From Metopolophium dirhodum (taxonomy: Eukaryota; Arthropoda; Insecta; Hemiptera; Aphididae): DNA of 64,000 nt. Each line of letters begins with the position of its first letter. The first letter of the stretch is position 1. This document shows, one piece after another, positions 38,002-49,753 of this stretch. The notes under the pieces are model-generated. The model was not told the DNA's origin. It saw only the letters and a list, made by a program, of their open reading frames with translations, and ran no database searches. The position numbers were made by a program, and so were the translations under genes. The stretch covers positions 10,292,001-10,356,000 of the forward strand of contig NC_083566.1 of NCBI RefSeq assembly GCF_019925205.1. The letters are read 5' to 3'.

Positions 38002-39851
38002 AAAAAAAGGTGGATAAGTGTATGTCGCTCTGCTGTACAGTAGGTTACAAGTGGGTCACTGTAATGGATGGTGTTAAATTTGAATTCAATGATATAATAT
38101 ATTAATATCATTGTATAAGAAAAACGATTCTGAGCGAAAACGGTCAGCCTATGATTTTTCCAAGTATATTTGATGATATTATTGTGAATAAAATAATTTA
38201 TATATAACCTATTTACGTGGAGCCTTGTTTTAAATTTTCAATCCTTAGCCATAAAAGTTAAAAATTTATAAAATTTATAAATTTTTAACCACAAAATAAT
38301 TAATAAATTATAAATTTGATAAATGTTGTCAAAATTTGAACTTTAATTGCTTATAAAAAAAAATTGTGCATATGTATTTTTAATATTTTTCAACTGCTAT
38401 TAGAACGATATATCAGGAGCCTTATATTAAATTTTCACGCTTTTTTACCCAACAAATAAAAATTTATTGTAGAAAAAAAAACTAAAAAAATTGAAAACTG
38501 ACAATGTCCGTAAACAGCTCAAAAAGAGTCAAAATATTTTCAACATTTTATGGTATATAGAAAATGCTAATATAAAGTATAAACATTCAGTGAAATTTTC
38601 AAGTATCTACAGTCATTCGTTTTTTAATTACAATAAAATAAGAAAATTGTTACATGAGAAATCGAGTAAATATCAAATGTTGTAAAAATATAAATTTCAG
38701 ACGCTCATAAAAATTTAATTTAAGTTTCATCTAGACATTTTTTTTTTGATAAAGGTAGACAACCTTTTGAGTAATCTTATATTACATTTTCAAATCTTAG
38801 ATTTAAAAAGAAAAATTTTTATGAATTCTCATAAAAATAATTTGCTATTTTTCGTGATTTTTCCGTATTTTGTCAAAATTTGAACTTTAAATGCATATAA
38901 TTAAAAACTGTGACAAAGGATTTTTAATTTTTTTCATCTGACTTTGAAACAATAACCTAGGAGCCTTCCATTAAATTTTCAAGCTTTTTTACTCGACAGA
39001 TAAAATTTTATTGATATTTATAGAAAAAAAAACTAAAAAAATTGAAAACTGACAATGGCCGTAAACAGCTCAAAAAGAGTCAAAATATTTTCAAAATTTT
39101 ATGGTGTATAGAAAATGCTAATATAAAAAACCATTATAATAAAACTGTTTGATATTATTATTTTTTTTTTTTTGATTTCTTAATTTGACTAAGGTTAAGT
39201 TAATAATAAGTACAAAATTTGCAATTGTCTTATTTTGTTCATTAAGTAATATTCATCGTCACAATTACTAGTTTTGAGATATCTTAATTTATTTTTATAA
39301 TAATATGTCAATAAAAATTGTTTATTTCAACGGTCATCATTACAATTATCTATTTATTTGGTGCTAGATAAATTATTATGTAAAATATATGTTTAATATT
39401 ATATTAAATTTTCACGCTTTTTTACCCGCAACTAATACAATTTTATTGATGTCCGTAAACAGCTCAAAAAGAGTCAAAATTTTATGGTGCATAGAAAATG
39501 CTAATATAAACATTCAGTCAAAATTTCATGTCCCTACGGTCATTTGTTTTAGAGTTACACCAAAAACCAAAATCGATTTTCTCGAAAACAGATTTTGCGT
39601 AAAAATTCCCGTTTTTCCTTAATTTTTCTTTTGTTTTTCACGTCGCTTGTGAAAACTACTGGGAAATTTTTACTTTTGACCCCCCAAAGTACCAACTAGA
39701 TTCACTTTCCTATCAGAAAAGTTACTATTGAAGAAAATCCAAGCACTTTTACTGTCCTAAAAGGTGATGACAGACACAAAAATAAAAAAAAAATAAAAAA
39801 AAAAACACACATCATTGTAGAATCAATACATTCATCACTTCGCTCAGAATC
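38002..39851 (-). mobile_element. GATTCTGAGCG-family element, minus orientation, with internal insertion
   Basis: In plus coordinates it opens with the 3' companion block (GGTGGATAAGTGTATGTCGC), then GATTCTGAGCGAA at 38126, and closes TTCGCTCAGAATC at 39839-39851. The span between ends is about 1.73 kb. The extra length is a block of about 280 bp (about 39127-39405, AAAACCATTATAATAAAACT to ATATGTTTAATATT) bracketed by repeated family words. The same block occurs in reverse at about 54030-54300. Confidence 0.7.
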
Positions 39852-40067
39852 TAAAATTTGGTTTTTATTATCATATTTTTTCGGTGTTTTTTTTCCTTGA
39901 TTCATAATACGGTCAGTAATTTACTGAGGACGCTACACCAGTGGTACACCCATAGAAAATAGATAAACTGGGTAACTGCTACACCCACATGTGTTGTCTA
40001 CTTGTATTCGTCTTAAAAATGTAAAATATAACAAAAACTATTTTGGCGGAGGAAAGAACCGAGAAGG

Positions 40068-40437
40068 TTAAGAGGATGTCAGCGCACTATTTGTTTTCTC
40101 TCTCTTACCCACGCGCAACATAGACAAAACGCATTTGCGCAGAATCGTTTTTTCTATGTTTTTATGTAATTTTAGAATAAAATCACCCATTACAAAAAAG
40201 ATAGAGAATAATATTTTAGAGGGAATATCGGTTTTATATTTTATAGTTATTTGACTTTGTTGTAATTATGTTTAAATCATTTTGAAACAATAATAAGAGT
40301 AATCTATATGTCATTCCCTCAAAAATATTATTCTCTATCTTTTTTGTAATAAGTTATTTTAATCTAAGATTTCTTAAAAACATAGAAAAAATGATTCTGC
40401 GCAAATGCATTTTGTCTATGTTGCGCGTGGGCCAGTA
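40068..40437. mobile_element. Inner foldback element 1, right end truncated
   Basis: Left arm TTAAGAGGATGTCAGCGCAC, with AAAACGCATTTGCGCAGAAT. The right arm returns through ATTCTGCGCAAATGCATTTT to GTTGCGCGTGGGCCAG, then breaks off before the terminal TTAAGAGGA complement. The centre holds AGATAGAGAATAATATTTT in both orientations. Confidence 0.65.
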
Positions 40438-40520
40438 AAAACTTTTTTTGTATATCAAAAAAATAAAAATGATATTTCACAAATAATTTTCTGAAGTATA
40501 TCGTATATTAATTTCGAGTC

Positions 40521-40963
40521 TTAAGAGGATGTCAGCGCACTATTTGTTTTCTCTCTCAAGCCCACGCGCAACATGTACAAAACGCATTTACGAAGAATCA
40601 TTTTTCCTATGTATTTAAGTAATCTAGAGTAAAATCACCTATGACAAAAAAGATAGAGAATAATATTTTTGAGGGAATGACATATCGATTTTATATTTTA
40701 TTGTTATTTGACTTTGTGTTAAATAAACAAAATAAAAAAAAAATGTTGTAAATTTAAATTATGTTTAAATTGTTTTGGTACAATATTTCGACAAATCGAT
40801 ATATCATTCCCTTAAAAATATTATTCTCTATCTTTTTTGTAATAGGTGATTTTACTCTAGATTACTTAAATACATAGAAAAAATGATTCTTCGTAAATGT
40901 GTTTTGTCTATGTTGCGCGTGGGCCAGAGAGAGAAAACAAATAGTGCGCTGACATCCTCTTAA
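40521..40963. mobile_element. Inner foldback element 2, both ends intact
   Basis: Opens TTAAGAGGATGTCAGCGCAC and closes GTGCGCTGACATCCTCTTAA, with arms of about 170 bp that are almost exact reverse complements (443 bp in total). The loop is a short AT-rich stretch around TTAAATAAACAAAAT. It has no coding capacity. The intact ends make it the best reference copy of this family here. Confidence 0.75.
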
Positions 40964-41609
40964 GTATCACTACAACTCGAGTGGTTCTATACTTCTATCT
41001 CGCGCAAAACAGTTTTTGCTATGTTATACATATTTTGTAAGTCGGATACAACACATGTGGGTGTAGCATCCTCTTAATAAAGAAAACAAGAAACTAACTG
41101 GAGATACGAAGCTGACAAAAATACAGTTAACTATTTAAAGTCTGGGAATTTTATAATTTAATTCTATTTCGTTTAAATATACCGATTTTGACTTCATAGG
41201 TAATACCATTATATTCAGGCTGACTGGATTCGTAAATTGAAACAGATAATTCAAGTTATTCAGGCACGTATTCGTCGTTTCCGTCATATTTTTATTATTT
41301 ATTTTATTTACGGGGTTAACCTTTTGACAAAAGTAAACATAATATATATAAATAATCTTATAGTGATAACAAATAAATAGTATTCATTTTACAAACAACA
41401 TATAAATTACGTATATACTGTTAAGAACCTCTGATTATTACATCTTTTTTTTTTAACACTGACGGACAGTGAGGATTATAAATAATTATAAAAAGCATGC
41501 CTAAATTAATCAATTTTTTAAATTATATTTGCTTTATTTTGTAAGTGACCAATGTCACTTTATGATGTTATGAACAGTAGACTTGGTCTCTCATATAATA
41601 CCATTGAAA

Positions 41610-41698
41610 AAACTACTGCTATAGCAGTACTATTACATATGAATTCAAAAATGTCCCCTGTCATCACCAATCAAAAATACTGCTACAGCAGTATTTTC
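41610..41698. repeat. Pair of palindromes sharing TACTGCTAYAGCAGTA
   Basis: CTACTGCTATAGCAGTACTA near 41614 and AAAATACTGCTACAGCAGTA near 41675 (continuing TTTT) are two near-perfect 16-24 bp palindromes about 60 bp apart. The sequence between them shows no symmetry. Confidence 0.5.
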
Positions 41699-41879
41699 TC
41701 ATGATTGTTCATCAATGTGTTAAATATAATGCTAATAATATGCTAATATGTATATGTGTACAAAAGAAAAATAATGATGAAGTAGATCAACATATATATC
41801 AGATAACTAAGGTAAGTTGGGAAACATCGACATTGGCAAGTGATAACAATCTTGTAATAGGTTCGTTAAATAATTAGAG

Positions 41880-43345
41880 GTACAGGGAGGAACACAGAAA
41901 GGAACTGAGTGTCAAAAATTACGTTGAGGGACTTTAAACTTAATTAAATTGAGAAGAAACGGTAAATCAATTTTCCTAGATAATAGCCCGTTTAAGAATT
42001 TAAGTCTATTCGAGTGTCTCCGTTTTGCAAGTGTTTCAATGTTAAATGAGTAAGAAATAGGGCTATAGTCATGAGGTGGATGTTGAAATAAAACCAGCAG
42101 AGCTAAGGAATTTCCATTGGACCATTTAAATTTGTCGACAGTGGCCAGAGATATACGGGTCGCGGAATCTCATAGAACAGCTTCGTATTCTAAAATCGGT
42201 CGTACTAGTGCGTAATATGGGGTTTTTAAACATAAACCAAGTTTAAAATCCTGGGCTAGTCTTTTTATAAATCCAAGCAGTCTGTAGGCTTTACAGCATA
42301 TCATAGGTATCATATCAATATAAAGTCTAAGGGTAAGGCAATTATTAAACTTAAAACCCAAGTCAACAATGGTATTAACACGTGATTTAGTTGAGTCGGA
42401 TAGTTCATAGGGCCATTTTATAGAAGATCGCATTCTGGAGAATGACGTTGTATGACATTTTTCAAAGTTAAGTTTCTGGGCTATAATGATTAATGAACAC
42501 TCAAAAAAATTATCAATGTCCCTTTCTAACCTATGACAATCTTCCAGAGTGTTGATTTGCATAAAAATCTTTAAATCATCAGTAAAACAGAGCAGTTTGC
42601 TATGAGACAAAACATTAGATACACTGTTGACAAATAGGGAGACTAATATTGGAGGCAAGTAACCTTCTAGTGGAATACCAGAAGGGGCCAAGAAAACATC
42701 AGAACAAACACCCAATACCTTGACTATAGAATATCTATTACTGAGAAACGACCTAACCCATGATACAAGAGGCTCACCAAACCCTGACGCAATGAGTATT
42801 TTTAGTAGTGTGTCGTGGTTTACTAAACCGAATGCCTTTTTGAAGTCTGTAAAGATTACGTCTAGTTGAACATTATTTTTAAATGCATTAAAAACGGATG
42901 AAGTGAAAACAAGATTGCACGAGCGAGTTGATCGTCCTGGACAAAAGCCGTGTTCTTCCATCAAAATTTTATTAACAGATGGTTGTATATATTATTATAA
43001 AATGAGGGACTCGAATAATTTGGCAATATGGGATTCTAAAGAAATGGGTCGATAGAAGGAATCCTCAGACAGACTACTAGATTTTGGATTTGGGGTAACA
43101 GAGCTCAGTTTAAGGATAGGTAAAAGAGTACCCTCATCCAGCGATAGCTTTAAGAGTGTAAATAGAGGATACGCAATAATCGATTGTATTCGATATAAGA
43201 ATTCTCAAGGAATCCCATCTGGACTTACTGACCAATTGCCTTTTAGAAGGTATAATTCTTTAAAGACATCCCTAATAGAAAAATATACATTATTGGATAA
43301 GTCAAAAGTAGGGATATCATCCATCACCACCTGTTGTTTCATCAA
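41880..43345 (-). pseudogene. Non-LTR retrotransposon reverse-transcriptase fragment (dead LINE 1)
   Basis: The longest intact piece is 42964-42170 (264 codons). Reading 43345 downward there is SPDGIP followed by a stop, then YRPISLESHIAKLFESLIL and a stop, GFCPGRSTRSCNLVF, FTDFKKAFGLVNHDTLLK, and the catalytic region as FTDDLK where YADD/FADD is usual. The C-terminal RRHSNRLKFLNGLLSRKID-type tail follows after a frameshift. These are the RT blocks of R1/jockey/CR1-type LINEs. Several stops and frameshifts make it inactive, and there is no endonuclease domain. Confidence 0.75.
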
Positions 43346-43399
43346 ATTATATCATGTATTGTTTTAAATTAATACAAGTCAGGATTCAAGAGATTCCGA

Positions 43400-44690
43400 C
43401 ACCAGTGTCTTTTTAATCGACGTGGAGGGTTATCTGGGATAAATTCACTGGCTTGATTATAGATACTAGTTTATGTGGTTGAATGATTTAGTGTTGAATT
43501 AGGTCGTTGTGTAGTGAAAGGTTTGATGAGACGTACCATGGAGCAGATGTTATTTGGTGAAGATAGATTGACTGGAAGGCCTGGATGGTACGTGTTTTGG
43601 AAGGCTTGGCACATCACCATATTTAGATGCCACAGGCCCTAATGGGTTTTAGCATTGATTTGTATGTTAGTAGTTGGTAGTTGATTGGGAGCTTAGACTT
43701 GAAAATAGGGCGTAATAGATGAAATCTAGTGTTAAGAACCTTTCTTTTCGTTTAAGGTGGGGACCCCAGGTTAGCCGATTGTCTAAAAATAGACCGAAAT
43801 ATTTAGTTTGAGTTGTGTATGGGATTTGCTTGTTTTGAAAACAGATTACCGGTAAGACACCTTTCCTTAGAGTGAAGAGGATGTGGAAAGACTTATCTGA
43901 ATTAATTTTTATTCTGCACTTGGAAGACCATTTTGAAATATCATCAAGATGAGCCTGGAGGTTTTGGTGAGCTACCGTGGATTCGGAGTGTGATGAGACT
44001 AACATCATGATAGAATTGCCGTGTCGCCAGCATAGGTGGCTATCAATGTATTTTTGGAGTTGGGAATTTCAGCTGTGTAAATGTTGTAGAGGTCTGGAGA
44101 TAAGTCACTTCCTTAAGGTACTCCTGCTTGGATTTGGAATTAAGATGTGATGGAGTCGCCTTGTCGGACGAGGAATGAGCAGTTTTGTAGATACGATTTG
44201 GATAAGAAGCAGTGGAGCTGGGAGACACTTTTTTAATTTAAACAGTAAGCCAGTGTGTCTACCCTGTCAAAAGCGTGTGATATGTTTAAGAACACTCCCG
44301 GCAGAAGTTTTTGTTTCAAACGATGAAGCTATTTTGTCAACAATTTGGTGGATCTGGTGGATTGAGAAGTTCTGAATCCAAATTGGGTATTTGATATAAC
44401 TTTTTAAGACTTAAGAATGGGTCTGATTCGTTTTAGCATCACTTGTTCTAATAATTTCCCTAAAACTGGTAATAGACTTATTGGTCTGTATGAGGAAGGT
44501 TCATTTTTTGGTTTGTTAAGATTACTGATAGTTTCCATATTAGAGGGAAGTAGGACCATTTCAGCATAGAATTACAAATGTATGTGAAAAGTATTAATCA
44601 TTTTTTCAGAAGATGCTTGAGTACCTAGCTTGTTTGTTATTTGATCGTGTTCAGGTGATTTTTTTGATTTTTAGGTTTTATATCAGATAT
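43400..44690 (-). pseudogene. Jockey-like LINE reverse-transcriptase fragment (dead LINE 2)
   Basis: A different element from the one just upstream. Reading 44690 downward in shifting frames: KKSPEHDQITNKL, SSYRPISLLPVLGKLLEQ, VISNTQFGFRTSQSTR, GVP-stop-GSDLSPDLYNIYT, IATYAGDTAIL (the YADD catalytic box is changed to YAGD), then KCRIKINSDKS, IPYTTQTKYFGLFLDNRLTW. These are the RT and thumb blocks of jockey-type elements. At least three frame breaks and the altered active site show it is dead. 43400-43660 is probably its decayed C-terminal tail. Confidence 0.75.
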
Positions 44691-46210
44691 TTTATTTTGT
44701 TGGGATATGTATGCTTGGTAGGGAGTGACATAGTTTAGGTTAGGTTTTATTATAAATAGCTAAATAACTATTATACTGGTAAATGTCTGGTAAATTACCG
44801 GTAAACATCCATATTGACCCACAATTACTTACTTTTAGTTATAAAACCGTTTTAGTCAGCGCTGTGTCCTTACATCTCGCTGTGTCAAGCGATAGATTTG
44901 TTGGACTGCCAATTAAAAGAGGAATGGTAGTGGACCATTTAAATACAACACGACAATTTATTTTGAAGTTTTCTGGGGTAAAATTGATAATATTATTATA
45001 ATAAATGATAATACTTGTTTCAATTTATACTCAATTTCAAAACTTCGTGGCCTCAATATCTTAATTATTGAATATATAGAGGTACTCTAATATACATTTA
45101 TTCATCATGGCTTAAATAGTTAAATACACACATGATGCTCATAACAAAGTTATGATGTAAATAAAATGTTGCCAGTCGGCCACATTTTTAAAAAAAAGAG
45201 GTCGGGCCATGGCCGGACGTTATAACATGGACTTCGGGTAGTGGCGTGTAACGAAATGAAATGTTATATCGGGCAATTAGTTTTTGAATGACCTGCCTCC
45301 TCTCGATTTCTTAATATAATACTTATTATTAAAGTTTATTATAGTCTTACAAAATATTTAAATGCACATGCATATGAGCAATACTGACTGTATTATTCAC
45401 GTACGGGTACGGTTGAATACTCAATAAAAATCAGTGAAAATGTTAACATGGCATTTAACATATGGCATTATACGCTATTTCGAACATTACCTAAAAATGT
45501 ACTGTATATCTGTATAACTGTTATTTTAAGTAATTTAAGATTATATTCATTGCGGAGCACTTACCTACTGAAGAAAACAATTTAAAAGTGTTGACCTATT
45601 TTAACATAACATTATTACTCGACTTTATTATTGACTTCCTTTTTTTCTTTTTAACATAGGTATTTGTGTTACATACGTGTTTATAGTTACTATCACCTAG
45701 ACAACTGTTGTTAAAAAATAATAATAAATGTTTATTGAAGCCTTTGGGCCTATAATATAATATATTATATATACATTAACACATCAAAAATGTGTCAATC
45801 ACCTGATGACTATAACTACCTACGACCTACGTGCCGATGTATTTTATATTTTACTTCGTCGAATTTATTTTTGTTTGTACACTATTCGATCTTGTCGTTT
45901 GAACTAGGCATACTTGTGTTATTAAATTTAATAGCAAACAACGCAAGCATAAGATATAAATATAAATCATTTTTTAAAAATTGTATAGGTATGGTTTAAA
46001 TATATGATATACATTATTAGAACTAACAACAACATATTATTCACATAGAAGTTCACATAGAAGTTCACAGTATTTTTCACTAAGTAGTTCACACATCATA
46101 GACACACAAAGCATTGTATGTATTTCTTTACAGACGTTATATTATATATTATGTTAATGTTTATGTAAATCACTTTCAGGAACACATATACAATTTGTTA
46201 AGATAATATA
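44691..46210. other. Intergenic, upstream of tetraspanin
   Basis: A GC-richer patch at about 45175-45260 (GTCGGGCCATGGCCGGAC is a hairpin) and a short direct repeat CACATAGAAGTT at about 46045-46072 are visible. The plus-strand ORF at 45790 (69 codons) matches nothing I know and does not splice in phase to the tetraspanin. The tetraspanin promoter should be in the last few hundred bases. Confidence 0.35.
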
Positions 46211-49200
46211 ATGGAATTTGGAAGTATTGATATTGTAAAATATATGTTATTCATCTTTAATGTGATATATGGGGTGAATCAATATTTAAAATACTAAATA
46301 CCTATGGTTCCTGATATTCACAATATTTAAAATACCTATTTATATTTTTAGATTACAGGAGTGGCTTTAATAGTAATTGGCATCATAGTTATTGTAGATT
46401 TGGGACGTTTTTCAAATTATTTAAGTGCTTCAATTATGGCTCCACCAATATTGTTTATTATATTGGGTTTATGTATTATAGCAACATGTATATTTGGATT
46501 TTATTGTATTAACAAACAAAATTTAAATTTATCAATAGTGGTAGGTATATTAACAACCATAATAATATATTAAATTGAACTAATATATAATAATTAAATA
46601 TTATATTTGTTTATAGTTTACATTAATTTTATTATCGGTTTTGATAATTGAAGTATTATTATCTATTATGTCATCAGTATCTAAAGACAATTTTAATAAT
46701 AATTTGAGATTTTCTCTAAAAACATCCATGGGAAAATATTCATTTGATGAAACTGATCGACAGTCGTGGTCTACAGTTCAACGAAAAGTATGTTTATACA
46801 TTTTAAATAGTTTTTAATGTTTGAGTATGAACCATAAATAATAAATTATTCACCTTATCTTAATCAAATTTTGAAGGTTTGTTTCAAAATCGAACCAAAA
46901 TTCTAAACTTATGTTAATATATACCACATTTTACGTAATTTATACGCATTATTGCATTGTTTTCAATTATTTACATAACTGCATTTTATTATAGATTAAT
47001 GTTGTATTAACCTATTAAAAATAAATAATAAAAGTAATTTAATTGAATTTGATTAGGCAAGAGCACGATTATAAAATATATAATATATAATATAAAAGAT
47101 ATAATATATTTATATATAAGATCATTATATATATCTTCTGTCGTGGGCAAGAGGTAAGTATAACTAGTAGGTAGGTAATACTATACATTTGAACCAAATA
47201 GACGATTGATTCGGTTTGAATACTTTTAATTTTCAGCTTGTTTTTGAAAATCGAACCGTTTGAAACATTACTTATTTCAAACAATATTTATTTATTTTCT
47301 ACCTGCGTAACAACAATGTGTAATTTAAGTTTATTTTGATTTAATACAGCTAGAGTGTTGTGGAGTAGATACACCTAGAGATTGGTCTATTATATTCCCA
47401 GAAAATCTAGTTCCTGTTTCATGTTGTCAAAATTTACCAGTTGAATTAGGTGCATTATGCAGGAATTTATTTGACGAAAGAATAATTTATCAAAAAGGAT
47501 GCTACAATGGATTAAACAATCGAGTGAAGACTAGATTAACCATTATAATGTATGTTGCTTTGGCATTTGGTCTTTTCCAGGTAATTTTAATGTTTTTAGT
47601 AGGTACAATTGTTAATAGAAAACTAGAAAACTATAATATGTTCGATTATGAATATAAATTATTTATGTGTTAATAAATTGTTTATGCTTGAATGCCTTAA
47701 ACTGTAAAATCTTAAATAAATAGTTTTTTTTTTATTTTGAAACTACTCATTAAACTTCATTTTAATAAAAATAAAACATTGAAATAATTTTAAAAGTATT
47801 GTTATTTATCAGTTCCAATCAATAATCATAGCTCATAGGGCGCCATAGGTAATAATGATTAAAGACATAATAATACCTAACTTATTGTATTTCTTAGCAT
47901 CATAGGTAGTAGGTACATACACTAAGTCACTTCACACTACACATAAACGATAAGAATAAACCACTCTATAGAACTATTTACATATACTTTTTCAGTAGTA
48001 ACTATACTCTGTTCGCCGAACGTTGAAATACAATGTCCGTAAACAGCTCAAAAAGTGTCAAAATATTTCCAAATGTTTATGGTGTATAGAAAATAAAAAT
48101 TTCAACATTCAGTGAAATTTTCATGGATCTACAGTTATTCGTTTTTGAATTACAACAAAATAACAAAATCGCTACATGAGAAATCAAGTAAATAGGTATC
48201 CAATCTTGTGAAAATAAGAACTTCAAACGCGCATAAAAATTTAATTTGATTTGCTAGTAGACTTTTTTGATAAAGGTAGACAAACTTATGGATAATCTTG
48301 TATTATATTTTCAACTCTTAGATTTAAATAGAAATATTTTTATGAATTTCTAACTCAAAATAATTTGCACATTTTCGTGAATTTACGTATTTTGTCAATA
48401 TTTAAACTTTAAATGCTTATAAAATAAAATTGTAACGATGGATTTTTAATATTTTCATCTGTCTTTGAAACAATATATTAGGAGCCTTCTATTAAATTTT
48501 CAAACTTTTTTAAGCTACAAATAGAATAAAAAACTAAAAAAATTGGAAACTGAAAATGTCCGTAATAACAGCTCAAAATAAGTCAAAATATTTTGAAAAT
48601 ATTATGGACTATGGTATATAGAAAATGATGATATAAACATTCAGCCAAAATGTCATGTATCTACGGTCATTTGTTTTAGAGTTACACAAAAAACCAAAAT
48701 AAATTTTGTCAAAAAAAAATGTTAATAGCTTATTATTTGTATATTTTATAATATAAAATTATATATTATAATATAATATAATAGAGCAACAAATAATTTT
48801 AAATTAGAATCAGAGACTAGAGTTTATAGCCTTAAAGCCTAAAAGTATTTAAAATGTTATATAATATATTTTTATATTTTTCAGGTGATCGGCGTCGTGT
48901 TAGCTTGTTTTTATACGTATCTATTGAAAAATGGTCAAGGAAGCAAGTAAGATAATTATCGTTTTTTTTTTTTAAATGCGAAGTTGTAAAATTGCTGTAC
49001 ATATACTCATCATACAACTTGTATATAAAACAAGTAGGTAGGTACCATATAAAATATTTGTATATAAATTCGTTGTATAAGAACCTATACTTTTTTGAAG
49101 TATACTTAATACTTATACTCTATTCCAAATAAGATCATGAGTCGGCGGCGACCAGTTTTCGTTGGGCGGCAGTCAGACATATGGCCTGATGTCGTCCCCA

Positions 49201-49606
49201 CTACGGCGACGCGTCAGGCGCTACCACGGAAAAAAGCCACGCCCATGCGCACTATATTAGGCCGCCGACTTATGATCTTATTTGGAATAGAGCGTATAGC
49301 TATTTTTTGTTTAGAATATTGTTATAACTTATAATAATTAATAACTAGGTAATTATTAAGTAGTTATCTACCTATAAATTATCTAATTATCTAGTTCTAG
49401 TAGATTTTCTTTATATTATATATAATATTAATTTTTTTTAGTTGATCATATTTTTTCATCTAATCAGTCTGAAAATCAAACTTTAGATTAGATTATCATT
49501 TATATGACTGAACAGTACAACTATATTTTATTTTTATATTATAAATATATATTAAATTAATTTTGTATGTTTTAGAAATTCACATAATATTATACAAAGC
49601 AGATGA
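46211..49606 (+). CDS. Tetraspanin, possibly with a readthrough C-terminal extension
   Basis: Exons: 46211-46273, 46352-46540, 46617-46787, 47350-47580, 48885-48946, 49576-49606 (747 nt, 248 aa). Four membrane segments: YMLFIFNVIYGITGVALIVI (residues 11-30), a second from about PPILFIILGLCIIATCIFGF, a third FTLILLSVLIIEVLLSIM, and a fourth across exons 4-5 (MYVALAFGLFQVIGVVLACF). The large extracellular loop has the CCG signature (Cys144-Cys145-Gly146), VSCC (166-167), Cys178 and Cys192, six cysteines in all. Family knowledge: tetraspanins organise membrane microdomains; the specific partner cannot be told here. The short first exon was chosen by its clean fit to tetraspanin TM1. After the TGA at 49604-49606 the frame stays open for 46 more codons to a TAA near 49753. 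Intron 4 holds a GATTCTGAGCG-family fragment and intron 5 a small TIR element. Confidence 0.87.
48028..48705 (-). repeat. Interior fragment of GATTCTGAGCG-family element in tetraspanin intron 4
   Basis: Contains ACAATGTCCGTAAACAGCTC, TTCGTTTTTGAATTACAACA, ACTCTTAGATTTAAATAGAA and GGTCATTTGTTTTAGAGTTA in the order of the reversed family. Both terminal GATTCTGAGCG ends are missing. Confidence 0.65.
49118..49292. mobile_element. 175-bp GC-rich TIR element in tetraspanin intron 5
   Basis: Left end CTCTATTCCAAATAAGATCA followed by TGAGTCGGCGGC; the right end is its reverse complement with about two mismatches. TATA flanks both sides, so a TA target duplication is possible. The centre is strikingly GC-rich (GTCGTCCCCACTACGGCGAC) against an AT-rich intron. 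No ORF of note. Confidence 0.65.
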
Positions 49607-49753
49607 CAGCAGAATGATGTAGGATTTGATACAAATTATTTTAATAAATCCTACAACCAAAATACGTATTCACAAGACACGTTAAGCCGTAAAGATCAAT
49701 TAAACAATTTATTAGATGCATTAAGAAAACAAAAACAAAAAATGCATTTTTAA

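Larger units (their letters stand above)
39921..41076. mobile_element. Composite of nested foldback elements with TTAAGAGGATG ends
   Basis: The outer arms carry GCTACACCCACATGTGTTGT (about 39979) and its complement ACAACACATGTGGGTGTAGC (about 41048), then CATCCTCTTAA ending at 41076. Inside lie two closely related foldback units (next two entries). No ORF is present. The arrangement suggests repeated insertion of related elements into one another. Confidence 0.6.

Noticed and set aside
45790..45999. 69-codon ORF upstream of tetraspanin considered as its first exon
   Set aside because: The exon at 46211-46273 fits tetraspanin TM1 exactly and splices in phase, so this ORF is not needed.
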